Assembly (NCBI GenBank): GCA_009693575.1 | Contig: SHWZ01000003.1 | Coordinates: 24,572 to 88,571 of the forward strand | Direction of reading: 5' to 3' | Length of the DNA: 64,000 nucleotides | Source of the DNA: Flavobacteriaceae bacterium | Lineage (GTDB): Bacteria; Bacteroidota; Bacteroidia; UKL13-3 | Part shown: piece after piece, positions 8,502-17,922 of the stretch | How positions within the stretch are numbered: position 1 is the first letter of the stretch | Layout: every line of letters starts with the position of its first letter | Position numbers and translations under genes: made by a program | The notes under the pieces: generated by a model | Databases searched by the model: none | What the model saw: only the letters and a program-made list of their open reading frames with translations | Told to the model about the DNA's origin: nothing

Positions 8502-11330
8502 TTGACACATTTGAAATACGCGAATTGCTTTATAAAATACAGAAAAAAAGGATTCCTTGCCTTGGGAATGTTTCTGGTAAGTTTCTTTTGCGGAAATGAA
8601 CTGGCGGCACAGATTTCCATCAAAGGAATAGTGGCTGATACTGCTGAAAACCGAAGGGTGGAAAATGCTTCATTCACGCTGATAACCCGCACCGATTCTC
8701 TGCTGGTGAAGTTTTGCCGCAGCCAAAAAGACGGTAGTTTTCAGCTAAAAGACCTTGCTGCCGGAAAATATATCTACATCATCTCTTGCCCCGGCTACGC
8801 TGAATACGCAGAGTTTGTGGAGCTGAAAGAAAACGAAGAAAAAGACCTTGGCATTATCTCTCTGTTTCTTACTGAAAACTTGCTGAAAGGAATAATAGTG
8901 AGGGATAGGGTGGCGGCAATAGTTGTGAAAGGGGATACTATTGAATTTAAGGCTGACAGTTTTGCTACCCGCGAAGGTGCAACAGTGGAGGATTTATTAA
9001 AGAAATTACCCGGAATGCAGGTGGACAGAAATGGGAATATTCAAGCATTTGGAAAAGCAGTGGAGCAGGTGTTGGTGGATGGTGAAGAGTTTTTTGGGAA
9101 CGACCCTACCATGGCTACCCAAAACCTGAAAGCGGAATCGGTGGACAAGGTGCAGGTATTTGATAAAAAGAGTGACCAAGCAACCTTTACTGGGGTGGAT
9201 GATGGCGAAACCAAACGCACGATAAATATACAGTTGAAAGACGAGGCCAAGAAAGGGTATTTCGGGAAGGTGTCCGCTGGAAGTGATTTTCAGAAGTATT
9301 ACGATGGGCAATTGATGGGCAACTATTTTAAGAAAAAATTGAAGGTGTCGGGCTTTGCAATTACCAACAATTACAAATATTACGGGCTGGGCTGGGACGA
9401 TCTGCAGAAGTATGCAGGCAAGGAGTATGACTATGATGAAGACAACGGCTACTTTTTCTCTTACTGGGAAAGCGATAACGATAACTTGGGTGAAAAAGGA
9501 TTCCCGAAGAACTTTGAAACCGGGGTGCATTTTTCCAATAAATGGAAAGACAATAAACATCAACTTACCTTCAATTATGGATATGAACAGCAGTTCATTA
9601 AATATAACGATACCAGCTATACACGTTCGCTTTTCCCAAACGACTCAACATTTTTAGAACAAAATTTTTCAGAGGAGTCGCAGAACAAGCAGAAGCACAA
9701 CATTACTTTCAAATATGAACTGCGGATTGATTCACTTACCAGTATAAAACTAACAGGCAGTGTGGGGCAGCGTGACAAAACCAGAGCCTCTGATATTTTT
9801 AGTAAATCTGCTGCCAATGAGATAGACTCGGTGAACGACAGCAAGAGAATCGCTGGTAATGTGAGCGATAAGCAGAATGGAGATTACACACTGTTGTTCA
9901 AGCGAAAGTTCAAGAAACTGGGCCGGACAATGGTGCTCAATTTTAACCAAACCATGATGGCCGAAAACTCCGACGGCACACTTGTTTCTGAAAATAATTT
10001 ATACTCAAGTCTGCTGCCCGATTCGGTTTACAAAATTGACCAGTTGAAGGTGAACGACTATAAAAGCAACAAGGTTTCCACTTCACTTACCTACACAGAA
10101 CCTATCAACAAAAAAGTGCTGATTGAAGGACAGTATTCCTACACTTGGTCCAATGAAGTTTCCTCACGACTTTCGTATAACGACACCATTGGCCAAGACA
10201 ATCTCGACACACTTTTCAGCAACAGTTTCGACTATGGGCTTGTGACGAATAGGGGAGGGCTGTATTTGAAAGTAAACCAGAAAAAATATACCCTGAAAGC
10301 TGGTGCAGCATTGAACTATGCCACCTTCCACACGACAAATCAATTTACAGGTATCACCCAAAAATTCAGTTACCCGAATATATTTCCGCAGGTGAATTTT
10401 AGCTATAAATTCAGCAAGCAAAAAACGCTGGGGCTGAATTACAGTGGCAGCACCCGCCTGCCTTCGCTGTTTCAGTTGCAGCCCTTGCGAGACAATAGCA
10501 ATCCTTTCAACATCGGCTACGGAAACCCAAACTTGAAACAAGAGTTTTCGCAAACTGTTTCGATAAGCTACAACTATTACAAGGTGTTGAGTGGAAGTGG
10601 ATTTTGGGGAAGCCTACAATATACAAATACCAAAAACGATATTGTTTCATCAGTCGATGTGGACGAATATGGAAAGCGGAATTATCAGTATACGAATGTG
10701 AACGGCAACTACACTGTTTGGGGCTATGGAAGCTATCACCACAGTATGAAAAAGATTCATAGCAGCATTTACACCCGTACTCAGATGAACATGAGCCGCT
10801 CCTCCAACTATTTGAAAGGGATGTTGAACGTGAACAAATATAGCAATATCTCTCAGTCTATTGGCTATGGGTTTGAGAAAGAAAAGAAGCCTGAATTTGG
10901 GATTTCCTACGAGCCAGAGTATAATACAAGTAAGTCTTCATTAAACGAGGGAGGCAACTTAAACTATTGGACTCACTCAATTCAGGCCAACGTTTTCTGG
11001 CCGTTGCCAAAGAAGTTTGAGCTAAAGACGGATGTGGATTTTACTTTCCGGCAAAAGCTTGACCTGAACAGCAAAAACAACAATTTCGTGATTTGGAACG
11101 CATCCATTTCTCGCAAGGTATTTAAGGACAAGTCGGGTATATTTTCATTTGCTGTGAATGATATACTGAAACAACGTCTTGGCTTTAGCAGGAACGCTTG
11201 GGGCAATACCATCTCCGAAGATTACTACACACTCATAACTCGTTACTGGTTGCTGAAGTTCACTTGGAATTTTACCGACAAAGCAAGCAGAGCTAAAAAA
11301 GATGCAGAGGAGGACGAAGACGATGAATAA
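8502..11330 (+). CDS. Outer-membrane beta-barrel protein, TonB-receptor-like
   Basis: 942 aa. The start is TTG at 8502 or TTG at 8511; no nearby in-frame ATG precedes the signal peptide, which ends near ELAAQ (about residue 36). Residues ~38-120 form a carboxypeptidase-regulatory/Cna-B-like domain, ~130-230 a plug-like domain (EDLLKKLPGMQVDRNGNIQ, VLVDGEEFFGNDP), and the rest is rich in alternating aromatic strands of a beta-barrel (outer membrane beta-barrel family, PF14905-like). The C-terminus is strongly acidic (EEDEDDE). It overlaps the GLPGLI gene by 8 bases (ATGAATAA), a pairing common in Bacteroidota, so the two are probably translated together. The ligand is unknown. Confidence 0.87.
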   Translation: MTHLKYANCFIKYRKKGFLALGMFLVSFFCGNELAAQISIKGIVADTAENRRVENASFTLITRTDSLLVKFCRSQKDGSFQLKDLAAGKYIYIISCPGYAEYAEFVELKENEEKDLGIISLFLTENLLKGIIVRDRVAAIVVKGDTIEFKADSFATREGATVEDLLKKLPGMQVDRNGNIQAFGKAVEQVLVDGEEFFGNDPTMATQNLKAESVDKVQVFDKKSDQATFTGVDDGETKRTINIQLKDEAKKGYFGKVSAGSDFQKYYDGQLMGNYFKKKLKVSGFAITNNYKYYGLGWDDLQKYAGKEYDYDEDNGYFFSYWESDNDNLGEKGFPKNFETGVHFSNKWKDNKHQLTFNYGYEQQFIKYNDTSYTRSLFPNDSTFLEQNFSEESQNKQKHNITFKYELRIDSLTSIKLTGSVGQRDKTRASDIFSKSAANEIDSVNDSKRIAGNVSDKQNGDYTLLFKRKFKKLGRTMVLNFNQTMMAENSDGTLVSENNLYSSLLPDSVYKIDQLKVNDYKSNKVSTSLTYTEPINKKVLIEGQYSYTWSNEVSSRLSYNDTIGQDNLDTLFSNSFDYGLVTNRGGLYLKVNQKKYTLKAGAALNYATFHTTNQFTGITQKFSYPNIFPQVNFSYKFSKQKTLGLNYSGSTRLPSLFQLQPLRDNSNPFNIGYGNPNLKQEFSQTVSISYNYYKVLSGSGFWGSLQYTNTKNDIVSSVDVDEYGKRNYQYTNVNGNYTVWGYGSYHHSMKKIHSSIYTRTQMNMSRSSNYLKGMLNVNKYSNISQSIGYGFEKEKKPEFGISYEPEYNTSKSSLNEGGNLNYWTHSIQANVFWPLPKKFELKTDVDFTFRQKLDLNSKNNNFVIWNASISRKVFKDKSGIFSFAVNDILKQRLGFSRNAWGNTISEDYYTLITRYWLLKFTWNFTDKASRAKKDAEEDEDDE

Positions 11331-12048
11331 AATACTTATATCTATTTGCTTTTTGGCCTCATTAAGTTTGCAGGCTCAGCAGTTTGTAGGTGGTGGCATC
11401 ATTGAATTTGAATTCAAAGTGAGTATGCACAAACTGATGAAAGAACAATCACCTGAATGGTATGAGAAAATGAAAGACAAAACCCCCAAGTTTGATATTC
11501 ATTACAACAACCTTTTGTTCAACGACAGCCAAAGCCTGTTTACTGAAGGCCGTGAACCGGATGTAAAAACACGTAGTTTTTGGTATGGCACTTCTAACGA
11601 AAACTACATTTACAACGACTTCAATAAACACACATACACTGCCAGTAAACAAGTATATGAAGAAACCTTTTTGCTCAACGACAGCACCCGAAAAATTGTG
11701 TGGAAACTGACCAACGACACCCGCAACATTGCTGGCTACGAATGCAAAAAGGCTGTGGGCTGGATGTTTGACACGGTGTATATCGTTGCATTTTATACCG
11801 ATAAAATCATTTGCCCAGGTGGGCCTGAATCCATCACTGGCCTGCCGGGTATGATACTGGGTGCGGCCATCCCTCGAATTTATAGTACCTGGTTTGCCAC
11901 CAAAGTTGATTTGACCCCCGTAAAAGAGGGCAGCATCAGAATACCAACCAAGGGCAAAAAAATATCATTCAAGGAGTTACAAATTAAGCTCACCGAAACC
12001 TTTAAAGACTGGGGAAAAGGAAGCATGGTGCTCAGGAGTTTGATTTGA
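11323..12048 (+). CDS. GLPGLI family protein, possible frameshift at 3' end
   Basis: 241 aa from the ATG at 11323 (overlapping the previous stop as ATGAATAA). The signal peptide ends SLQAQ. The family signature appears as ESITGLPGMILGAAIPR. GLPGLI proteins are secreted or periplasmic Bacteroidota proteins of unknown function that often follow a beta-barrel gene, as here. The last 11 codons (after W-G-K) look unlike the rest. If one base were added to the GGGG run at 12011-12014, the frame would continue in hydrophilic sequence (QEFDLNQIREQLATVE) to a stop at 12081-12083. So the annotated end may reflect a sequencing or natural frameshift. Confidence 0.85.
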   Translation: MNKILISICFLASLSLQAQQFVGGGIIEFEFKVSMHKLMKEQSPEWYEKMKDKTPKFDIHYNNLLFNDSQSLFTEGREPDVKTRSFWYGTSNENYIYNDFNKHTYTASKQVYEETFLLNDSTRKIVWKLTNDTRNIAGYECKKAVGWMFDTVYIVAFYTDKIICPGGPESITGLPGMILGAAIPRIYSTWFATKVDLTPVKEGSIRIPTKGKKISFKELQIKLTETFKDWGKGSMVLRSLI

Positions 12049-12156
12049 ACCAAATTCGTGAACAGCTAGCAACGGTAGAATAATATATTGGGCAAAAAAT
12101 GATATGGCAAAAAATGATTTTAGCACTTCATGCTTGCTCAAAATTTTCAGTTCGAC

Positions 12157-12185
12157 TTGGTAAATCCTATTCATCCCCATCTTTG
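12157..12185 (+). promoter_or_regulatory. Putative promoter of the acyltransferase gene
   Basis: TTG (12157-12159), an 18-base spacer, then CATCTTTG (12178-12185), which differs from TAnnTTTG at one position. The box ends 7 bases before the ATG at 12193, so the transcript would be almost leaderless. Confidence 0.5.
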
Positions 12186-12192
12186 CATCCTT

Positions 12193-12741
12193 ATGTCTTT
12201 GCTTTCACGATTTTTAAAGGAACATTCCCTTCGTAAACTTATCACTATACAACTGGAAGAGTATGGCGGTTTTTTGGTACGCGGCCTGCCCGGACTGATG
12301 GGTATTTTAGTGAGGGGTGTTTTCTATAAACTTACCTTCAAAAAACTGGGACGATTTTCCCTAATCTACCGCAGTGTTCAGCTTACGCATTCATACGGCA
12401 TCAATGCTGGAAAGAAACTGAGCATATACTACAACACAGTGTTGGATGGCCGTGGTGGTATCGAAATTGGCGACAATGTGATGATAGGTCCTAACACAAT
12501 CATCATGAGTTTCAATCACGACCATATGCAAACCACGACAGCAATGAACGAAAAGGGAGCCGTTGGTCAGCCTATCATCATCGAAGACAATGTGTGGATA
12601 GGAGGCAACGTCAGTATTGTGGGCGGGGTGCGGATTGGCAAAGGCAGTGTGGTGGCAGCTGGAGCGGTTGTTACCAAAGATGTACCTGCCAATACCATAG
12701 TTGGAGGCGTTCCTGCGAAGGTGATTAAGGAAAGGGTGTAA
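12193..12741 (+). CDS. Hexapeptide-repeat acyltransferase
   Basis: 182 aa from the ATG at 12193. This start is preferred to an upstream in-frame one because a near-consensus promoter ends 7 bases before it. The C-terminal ~120 residues form a left-handed beta-helix of hexapeptide repeats (IEIGDNVMIGPNTIIMS, VWIGGNVSIVGGVRIGKGSV, AAGAVVTKDVPANTIVGGVPAK) as in the maltose/galactoside O-acetyltransferase and WbbJ group, with a likely catalytic His in the FNHDH segment. Such enzymes transfer an acetyl group from acetyl-CoA to sugars of surface polysaccharides or to small molecules. The substrate cannot be told. The gene is convergent with speA. Confidence 0.88.
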   Translation: MSLLSRFLKEHSLRKLITIQLEEYGGFLVRGLPGLMGILVRGVFYKLTFKKLGRFSLIYRSVQLTHSYGINAGKKLSIYYNTVLDGRGGIEIGDNVMIGPNTIIMSFNHDHMQTTTAMNEKGAVGQPIIIEDNVWIGGNVSIVGGVRIGKGSVVAAGAVVTKDVPANTIVGGVPAKVIKERV

Positions 12742-12778
12742 TTTATTGCCTTGTTGGTATCATCAAGTATTTCCTGTT

Positions 12779-14173
12779 TTAGTACCCCAATATATCCATC
12801 ATGTCCTTGGCTTTTTGCTGCTCTGCAAATATTTCATAGCTGAGCTTGCCTTTCTTGTCACAATCTATCAGTAAGTGTCTCGGAGCTGGAATAAGACAAT
12901 GTTGGATGCCTCCATACCCACCCAACGATTCCTGATAAGCCCCTGTATGAAAGAATCCTAGATATAAATCGTCATCACTATGAATCTTGGGCATGAACAC
13001 TTGGTTTGTATGCGTATCGCTGTTGTAAAAATCTTGGCTGTCGCAGGTGAGCCCGCCCATGTTGATGCGTTGAAATTCGCGATTCCAGTGGTTCACCGCC
13101 ATCAAGATAAATTTTTGCCCAATGCCCCAAGTATCCGGAAGCGTGGTGATGAAACTACTGTCAATCATATACCAAAGTTCCTTGTCGTTCTGCTGCTTTT
13201 GGCCCAGTACTTTGAACAATGTAAACCCACTTTCGCCAACTGTGAACGAACCAAACTCAGTAAACAACTGCGGCTCAGGCACTCCACGGTCGTTGCAGAT
13301 ATACTTAATGATATATACAATTTGGTCAATCATGTATTCGTAATTGTGCTCCACTCCAAGGCTCGTGTATATCGGCATACCTCCACCAATATCGAACCAT
13401 TCTAGCGTATTACATTCCTCACGCATATCGCAGTATACAGTAACAAGGCGGGTAAGTTCACTCCAATAAAACGATGTATCTCTGATGCCTGAGTTCACAA
13501 AAAAGTGCATCATTTTCAAGGTGAACAAAGGGTTATCTTTGATGCGTTGGCTATATAACCGGCTTAGTTTTTTGCTGCTAATGCCGAGCCTACTTGTATA
13601 AACCGAGAATCCCGGTTCTTCTTCCGTAGCTATTCGTAGGCCAATGTTCATGGGTACAGTTGCGTGTTCCTCCAGCAAGTCTATTTCATCTGGATTGTCA
13701 AGCACACACACCAAATTTGTGAAGCCCATTTTAACCAATTCCACCATGCCTTTCACATACGCTTCTGTTTTATATCCGTTGCAAATAATGAATTTGGTTT
13801 TAAGCAACTTTTTCTTTTTGTATAAACTCTTTATTATCTCCAAATCAAAAGCACTCGAGGTTTCAATGTCAGTATGATTTTTCAGGCATTGGTTTAACAC
13901 AAAACTAAAATGACTACTTTTGGTGCAGTAGCAATAATGGTAACTGTTTTTGTACCCATGCTTATCAATGGCTTGTGCAAAAAGCTCACGTGCCTTCGTT
14001 ATCTGCGAACTTATCTTAGGTAGGTAAGAAACTTTTAGTGGTGTTCCGTATTTGCCAATCAAATCCATCAAGTCAATGCCTTGAAAATGGAGGCTACCGG
14101 CCTTGGCTTGAAACCCATGGCGGGGGAAGAAAAAAGTCTGCTCTACGAGGTCAATGTACTTGTTCTTTATCAT
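12779..14173 (-). CDS. speA: Arginine decarboxylase, PLP type III
   Basis: 464 aa, alanine-racemase-fold PLP decarboxylase of the Bacteroidota arginine decarboxylase kind, which is shorter than E. coli SpeA. Markers are the N-terminal [12 protein letters not shown], the likely PLP lysine segment [12 protein letters not shown] (K in CTKS), [19 protein letters not shown], and the C-terminal [19 protein letters not shown]. It converts arginine to agmatine, the first step of polyamine synthesis through agmatine. It starts at the ATG at 14173 and is divergent from thrS, the two starts being about 70 bases apart. A diaminopimelate- or ornithine-type activity is less likely given the sequence type. 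Confidence 0.85.
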   Translation of the reverse strand: MIKNKYIDLVEQTFFFPRHGFQAKAGSLHFQGIDLMDLIGKYGTPLKVSYLPKISSQITKARELFAQAIDKHGYKNSYHYCYCTKSSHFSFVLNQCLKNHTDIETSSAFDLEIIKSLYKKKKLLKTKFIICNGYKTEAYVKGMVELVKMGFTNLVCVLDNPDEIDLLEEHATVPMNIGLRIATEEEPGFSVYTSRLGISSKKLSRLYSQRIKDNPLFTLKMMHFFVNSGIRDTSFYWSELTRLVTVYCDMREECNTLEWFDIGGGMPIYTSLGVEHNYEYMIDQIVYIIKYICNDRGVPEPQLFTEFGSFTVGESGFTLFKVLGQKQQNDKELWYMIDSSFITTLPDTWGIGQKFILMAVNHWNREFQRINMGGLTCDSQDFYNSDTHTNQVFMPKIHSDDDLYLGFFHTGAYQESLGGYGGIQHCLIPAPRHLLIDCDKKGKLSYEIFAEQQKAKDMMDILGY

Positions 14174-14227
14174 TCGTGCCGCAATATTATCTACTGAGGG
14201 TTTAGGAATCGTAAAGAAAATTCAGGC

Positions 14228-14235
14228 TACCTTTG
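14228..14235 (+). promoter_or_regulatory. -7 promoter box of thrS
   Basis: TACCTTTG is an exact TAnnTTTG box that ends 8 bases before the ATG at 14244. This selects 14244 as the thrS start over longer in-frame extensions and implies a very short 5' leader. Confidence 0.55.
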
Positions 14236-14243
14236 CCGCCATT

Positions 14244-16175
14244 ATGATAAATATTACCCTGCCCGACGGGTCGGTTCGTTCGTATGAATCAGGCATCAGC
14301 GGGCTCGACATTGCAAAATCCATTAGCGAAGGACTTGCCCGAAACGTGCTTGCCGCCGAAGTGGATGGCCAGGTGTGGGATGCCACCCGCCCCATCAATG
14401 CTGATGCAAACGTAAAACTCCTCACTTGGAACGATGACAATGGTAAAAGCACCTTCTGGCATTCTTCAGCCCACTTAATGGCAGAGGCTTTGGAGGAGCA
14501 TTTCCCTGGGATGAAATTTGCCATTGGCCCACCCATCGAACGTGGTTTTTACTACGATGTTGACCCAGGGGATACAATTATCAGCAGTGACGATTTTAAG
14601 AAGATTGAAGACAAAATGCTGGAGTTGGCCAAAGTTGCAAATACATTCAACCGCAGCGAGGTGAGCAAGGCCGATGCCCTTAAATATTTTACCAAAAAAG
14701 GGGACGAGTACAAACTAGAACTGATAGAGGGGTTAGAGGACGGACAGATAACCTTTTATCAGCAAGGGAATTTCACCGACCTATGCCGAGGACCACATAT
14801 TCCAAACACGAGCTTTGTAAAAGCAGTAAAGCTATTGACGGTAGCAGGAGCCTATTGGCGTGGTGATGAAAAACGCAAACAACTAACCCGTATTTATGCT
14901 ATCACTTTCCCTAAAAAATCAGAACTCGATGAATATTTAGTGTTTTTGGAAGAGGCAAAAAAACGTGACCACAGAAAAATAGGCAAAGAGATGGAACTTT
15001 TTGCTTTTAGTGAGAAAGTTGGTGGTGGCTTGCCACTATGGTTGCCAAAAGGAACAGCGGTGCGAGAACGCCTTGAACGTTTCATGCGTGATGCCCAAAT
15101 AAAAGCTGGTTACTTGCCTGTAATCACCCCGCACATTGGAAGTAAAAAGCTATACGAAACCAGCGGCCACTGGGACAAATACGGGGCAGACAGCTTTCAG
15201 CCGATACACACACCCAATGAAGACGAGCTATTCATGCTTAAACCCATGAACTGCCCTCACCATTGCGAAATTTATAAAACCAAGCCAAGAAGCTACAGAG
15301 ATCTTCCACTTCGGTTTGCAGAATTTGGCACTGTATATCGGTATGAACAAAGTGGAGAGCTCAACGGATTGACGAGGGTACGTGGATTCACACAAGATGA
15401 CGCCCACCTTTTTTGCCGACCCGACCAGATAAAAGAAGAGTTCATCAAAGTGATTGACCTTGTAATTGAGGTTTTGGCCAAACTCAAATTCGATAAATTT
15501 ACTGCCCAGATATCGCTTCGCCACCAAACCGACCGAGCAAAATATTTAGGCACTGAAGAAAACTGGGAGAAAGCGGAAAATGCAATCATTGAGGCTAGTG
15601 CAGAAAAAGGATTGCCAACTGTGACTGTTTATAATGAAGCAGCTTTCTACGGGCCTAAGCTTGATTTTATGGTGAAGGATGCACTTGGCCGAAGCTGGCA
15701 GTTGGGAACTATACAAGTGGACTACAATCTGCCTGAGCGATTTGAGTTGGAATATGTGGGTGCCGATAACCAAAAGCACCGACCCGTGATGATACATCGT
15801 GCTCCATTCGGTTCGCTTGAACGATTTATCGGGGTTTTAATAGAACACTGTGCCGGGAACTTCCCGCTGTGGCTCACTCCCGACCAAGTTGCAGTACTCC
15901 CGATTTCAGATAAGTTTGAGGATTATGCACAAAAAGTTTTTAATTTGTTGAAAATTGCCGATATTCGCGGCTTCGTAGACAGTCGTAACGAAAAGATAGG
16001 AAGGAAGATTAGAGACGCTGAGGTTCAGAAAGTTCCATTCATGCTAATCGTAGGTGAACAGGAGGAAAATGATGAGCAAGTGGCCGTTCGCAAGCATGGA
16101 CACGGCGATTTAGGCAAACTAAGCATCCCCGATTTTGTAAAAACACTGAACGAAGAGATATCAAAAAATAACTAA
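14244..16175 (+). CDS. thrS: Threonine--tRNA ligase
   Basis: 643 aa. Domains in order: TGS (residues ~1-65, [11 protein letters not shown]), second additional domain with [11 protein letters not shown] and RGPHIPNT (editing), class II catalytic core with motif 2 ([21 protein letters not shown]), the zinc/threonine-site segment [10 protein letters not shown], motif 3 ([11 protein letters not shown]), and a C-terminal anticodon-binding domain. Length is normal. The start at 14244 follows a perfect -7 box. It heads the conserved thrS-infC-rpmI-rplT group. The infC start follows 24 bases after the thrS stop. Confidence 0.97.
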   Translation: MINITLPDGSVRSYESGISGLDIAKSISEGLARNVLAAEVDGQVWDATRPINADANVKLLTWNDDNGKSTFWHSSAHLMAEALEEHFPGMKFAIGPPIERGFYYDVDPGDTIISSDDFKKIEDKMLELAKVANTFNRSEVSKADALKYFTKKGDEYKLELIEGLEDGQITFYQQGNFTDLCRGPHIPNTSFVKAVKLLTVAGAYWRGDEKRKQLTRIYAITFPKKSELDEYLVFLEEAKKRDHRKIGKEMELFAFSEKVGGGLPLWLPKGTAVRERLERFMRDAQIKAGYLPVITPHIGSKKLYETSGHWDKYGADSFQPIHTPNEDELFMLKPMNCPHHCEIYKTKPRSYRDLPLRFAEFGTVYRYEQSGELNGLTRVRGFTQDDAHLFCRPDQIKEEFIKVIDLVIEVLAKLKFDKFTAQISLRHQTDRAKYLGTEENWEKAENAIIEASAEKGLPTVTVYNEAAFYGPKLDFMVKDALGRSWQLGTIQVDYNLPERFELEYVGADNQKHRPVMIHRAPFGSLERFIGVLIEHCAGNFPLWLTPDQVAVLPISDKFEDYAQKVFNLLKIADIRGFVDSRNEKIGRKIRDAEVQKVPFMLIVGEQEENDEQVAVRKHGHGDLGKLSIPDFVKTLNEEISKNN

Positions 16176-16199
16176 GCAAAAAGGAGAACCAAAGACCGA

Positions 16200-16751
16200 G
16201 TGAGTGCACCATACATCCGCCGGATGCCCCCAAAACGGGAAGACGAGCATCGTATAAATGAAAAAATAAGGAACGTAGCTGAAGTAAGGTTGGTGGGCGA
16301 AAATGTTACAGTAGGTGTTTACCCCTTTGTCAAAGCATTAGCCATAGCCGACGACTTGGAGCTGGACTTGGTAGAGATTTCACCCAATGCCACTCCCCCT
16401 GTGTGCAAAGTTGTTGACTATAAAAAGTTCTTGTACGAGCAGAAGAAGAAACAGAAAGAAATAAAGGCTCATGCTGCCAAAAACGTGGTGAAAGAAATAC
16501 GTTTTGGTCCAAACACCGACGAGCATGACTTCAATTTCAAAGTGAACCATGCCAAAGCGTTTTTAGATGATGGAAGCAAAGTGAGGGCTTACGTGTTTTT
16601 CAGGGGACGTAGCATCGTGTACAAGGAGAGAGGAGAAGTGTTACTGTTGCAGTTTGCACAAGCCCTAGCAGAACAGGGCAAGGTGGAACAACTACCCAAA
16701 CTTGAAGGAAAGAAAATGTTTCTACTGCTTGCACCTAAAGCGAAAAAGTAA
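16200..16751 (+). CDS. infC: Translation initiation factor IF-3
   Basis: 183 aa if the GTG at 16200 is used; an in-frame ATG at 16224 ([16 protein letters not shown]) is the alternative. Both precede the conserved EHRINEKIR start of the IF3 N-domain, and the C-domain ([39 protein letters not shown]) is complete. IF-3 binds the 30S subunit, prevents premature 50S joining and checks the start codon. infC uses an unusual start codon in many bacteria, so the GTG is notable. An AGGAG lies 13 bases before it, longer than a normal Shine-Dalgarno distance. Third gene order and spacing match the usual IF3-L35-L20 operon. Confidence 0.96.
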   Translation: MSAPYIRRMPPKREDEHRINEKIRNVAEVRLVGENVTVGVYPFVKALAIADDLELDLVEISPNATPPVCKVVDYKKFLYEQKKKQKEIKAHAAKNVVKEIRFGPNTDEHDFNFKVNHAKAFLDDGSKVRAYVFFRGRSIVYKERGEVLLLQFAQALAEQGKVEQLPKLEGKKMFLLLAPKAKK

Positions 16752-16871
16752 AAGAGTAAAGTATAATAATAAATTGAGTAAAGTAGTTGAATTGTAAAGA
16801 AGAATGAGGATATCCATATTCGCCATTTCACTTAATTCAACATTTTAGACCACCCCAAACACACCAAAGCA

Positions 16872-17072
16872 ATGCCAAAGCAAAAGACCAACTCAGGAGC
16901 CAAGAAACGTTTCTCACTCACCGGAACAGGTAAAGTAAAAAGGCAACACGCCTATAAGAGTCATATCCTGACCAAGAAATCAACCAAACGCAAACGTGGA
17001 CTTACACACTCAGGCTTGGTGCACGACACCGACATGAGCCGTGTGAAGCAGATGCTTTGCTTGGGAAAATAA
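16872..17072 (+). CDS. rpmI: 50S ribosomal protein L35
   Basis: 66 aa, basic, with the family opening [20 protein letters not shown] and the KRKRGL block. It is a late-assembling 50S subunit protein, here between infC and rplT as in nearly all bacteria. The 120-base gap after infC is AT-rich with no recognisable terminator. Confidence 0.97.
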   Translation: MPKQKTNSGAKKRFSLTGTGKVKRQHAYKSHILTKKSTKRKRGLTHSGLVHDTDMSRVKQMLCLGK

Positions 17073-17093
17073 GTTCGTCGTGGTCTTACCCTT

Positions 17094-17112
17094 CCCTCTA
17101 CAAAGGAGAGGG
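17094..17112. repeat. Inverted repeat between rpmI and rplT
   Basis: CCCTCT (17094-17099) and AGAGGG (17107-17112) form a 6-bp hairpin with a 7-base loop. The text around it resembles the dispersed repeat seen inside the GH92 gene (18811-18880) and at 52185-52218, probably a degenerate copy. Confidence 0.4.
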
Positions 17113-17235
17113 TGAAACAACAGAACAATACTTCCATCTCCCCGCTTCCAACCAATAAGCAATCTTTAACCGGATAAAGGCTAACAAGAGCAGGCCAGTG
17201 AGCCAGCCGCCTCATCCACAAAACCAAACAAATAA

Positions 17236-17580
17236 ATGCCAAGATCAGTAAATCATGCAGCATCAAGAGCCAGAAGGAAAAAAATCCTAAAAATGGCCAA
17301 AGGCTATTGGGGAGCACGTAAAAACGTGTGGACTATTGCCCTCAACGCAGTCGAAAAAGGACTTCAGTACGCATACCGCGACCGCAAAACCAAGAAACGC
17401 AACTTCCGTAACCTATGGGTAGCCCGTATCAATGCCGGTGCTCGTCAGCATGGCATGAGCTACAGCGTATTCATGGGCAAAGTGCACAAAAAAGGGCTAG
17501 AGATAAACCGCAAGGTGCTTGCCGACTTAGCTATGAACCACCCCGATGCTTTCAAGGCTGTGGTGGATGCAGTAAACTAA
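17236..17580 (+). CDS. rplT: 50S ribosomal protein L20
   Basis: 114 aa, with the signature [32 protein letters not shown] and [19 protein letters not shown]20 is needed early in 50S assembly and in several bacteria represses its own operon by binding the mRNA. Whether that applies here cannot be judged. It is the last gene of the thrS-infC-rpmI-rplT group and is followed by two strong terminators. Confidence 0.97.
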   Translation: MPRSVNHAASRARRKKILKMAKGYWGARKNVWTIALNAVEKGLQYAYRDRKTKKRNFRNLWVARINAGARQHGMSYSVFMGKVHKKGLEINRKVLADLAMNHPDAFKAVVDAVN

Positions 17581-17594
17581 TTGGGTGTGTTGGC

Positions 17595-17620
17595 ATTGTC
17601 ACCCTGAGCGAAGTCGAAAG
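17595..17620. repeat. Dispersed GAGCGAAGTCGAA element, copy 1
   Basis: The segment reads TTGTCACCCTGAGCGAAGTCGAAAG across 17597-17620. A close relative occurs at 52021-52045 (TTGTCATGTTGAGCGAAGTC then GAAAC), and diverged relatives at 47436-47496. Such elements are common in intergenic DNA of Bacteroidota; their role is unknown. Confidence 0.6.
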
Positions 17621-17645
17621 GTTGCCAAATATCACCAACGAAATT

Positions 17646-17669
17646 GTGGCCGCAAGGCCACTTTTTTTT
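17646..17669 (+). terminator. Rho-independent terminator after rplT
   Basis: GTGGCC, loop GCAA, GGCCAC, then T8. A perfect 6-bp GC-rich stem with a GNRA-type tetraloop, 65 bases after the rplT stop. Confidence 0.9.
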
Positions 17670-17706
17670 CTCCCCGTCTCTTTGTTGAGGCGGGGAGTTT
17701 TGTTTT
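17670..17706 (+). terminator. Second tandem terminator after rplT
   Basis: CTCCCCG (17670-17676) pairs with CGGGGAG (17691-17697), followed by TTTTGTTTT. It starts where the T-run of the first terminator ends, so the ribosomal operon is closed by two hairpins in tandem. Confidence 0.8.
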
Positions 17707-17766
17707 GGAAATTGAGGAGATTTACATTCCCAAATCTTCATATCGTACTATCATCAAATCACTTCC

Positions 17767-17774
17767 TACCTTTG
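17767..17774 (+). promoter_or_regulatory. -7 promoter box before the small zinc-finger gene
   Basis: TACCTTTG, an exact TAnnTTTG box ending 4 bases before the ATG at 17779. This supports both expression of the small gene and leaderless translation. No TTG stands at the -33 distance. Confidence 0.5.
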
Positions 17775-17778
17775 CCCA

Positions 17779-17922
17779 ATGCCAACCTGCGGATACACCT
17801 GCCCCCAATGTGAAGGACGTGGCCACACGGCTGATGGAGAGGTATGCGATTGGTGTACCGTGACTGAAGAAAAACCCAAAGAGGCAACAAACGAAATTGG
17901 CGACACAACCGCAAATGAATAA
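17779..17922 (+). CDS. Small Cys-rich protein, DnaJ-type zinc-finger motif
   Basis: A 47-residue frame beginning MPTCGYTCPQCEGRGH, with cysteines C4, C8, C11, C23 and C26. C8-x2-C11-x-G-x-G and C23-x2-C26 match one zinc-binding unit of the DnaJ cysteine-rich domain or a rubredoxin-like knuckle, and the tail is acidic and hydrophilic. Evidence that it is real: an exact TAnnTTTG box ends 4 bases before the ATG, tandem terminators isolate it from rplT, and its stop overlaps the next ATG as ATGAATAA, implying coupling with the GH92 gene. Function is unknown. By family analogy it would bind zinc; a role with the mannosidase is doubtful because it has no signal peptide. Confidence 0.6.
   Translation: MPTCGYTCPQCEGRGHTADGEVCDWCTVTEEKPKEATNEIGDTTANE

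Noticed and set aside
9006..9563. 185-codon minus-strand frame inside the outer-membrane barrel gene
   Set aside because: It is a shadow of the real plus-strand gene, shows no recognisable domain and is not preceded by a promoter box.
12980..13405. 141-codon plus-strand frame within speA
   Set aside because: Lies wholly inside a conserved decarboxylase on the other strand and has no recognisable motif.
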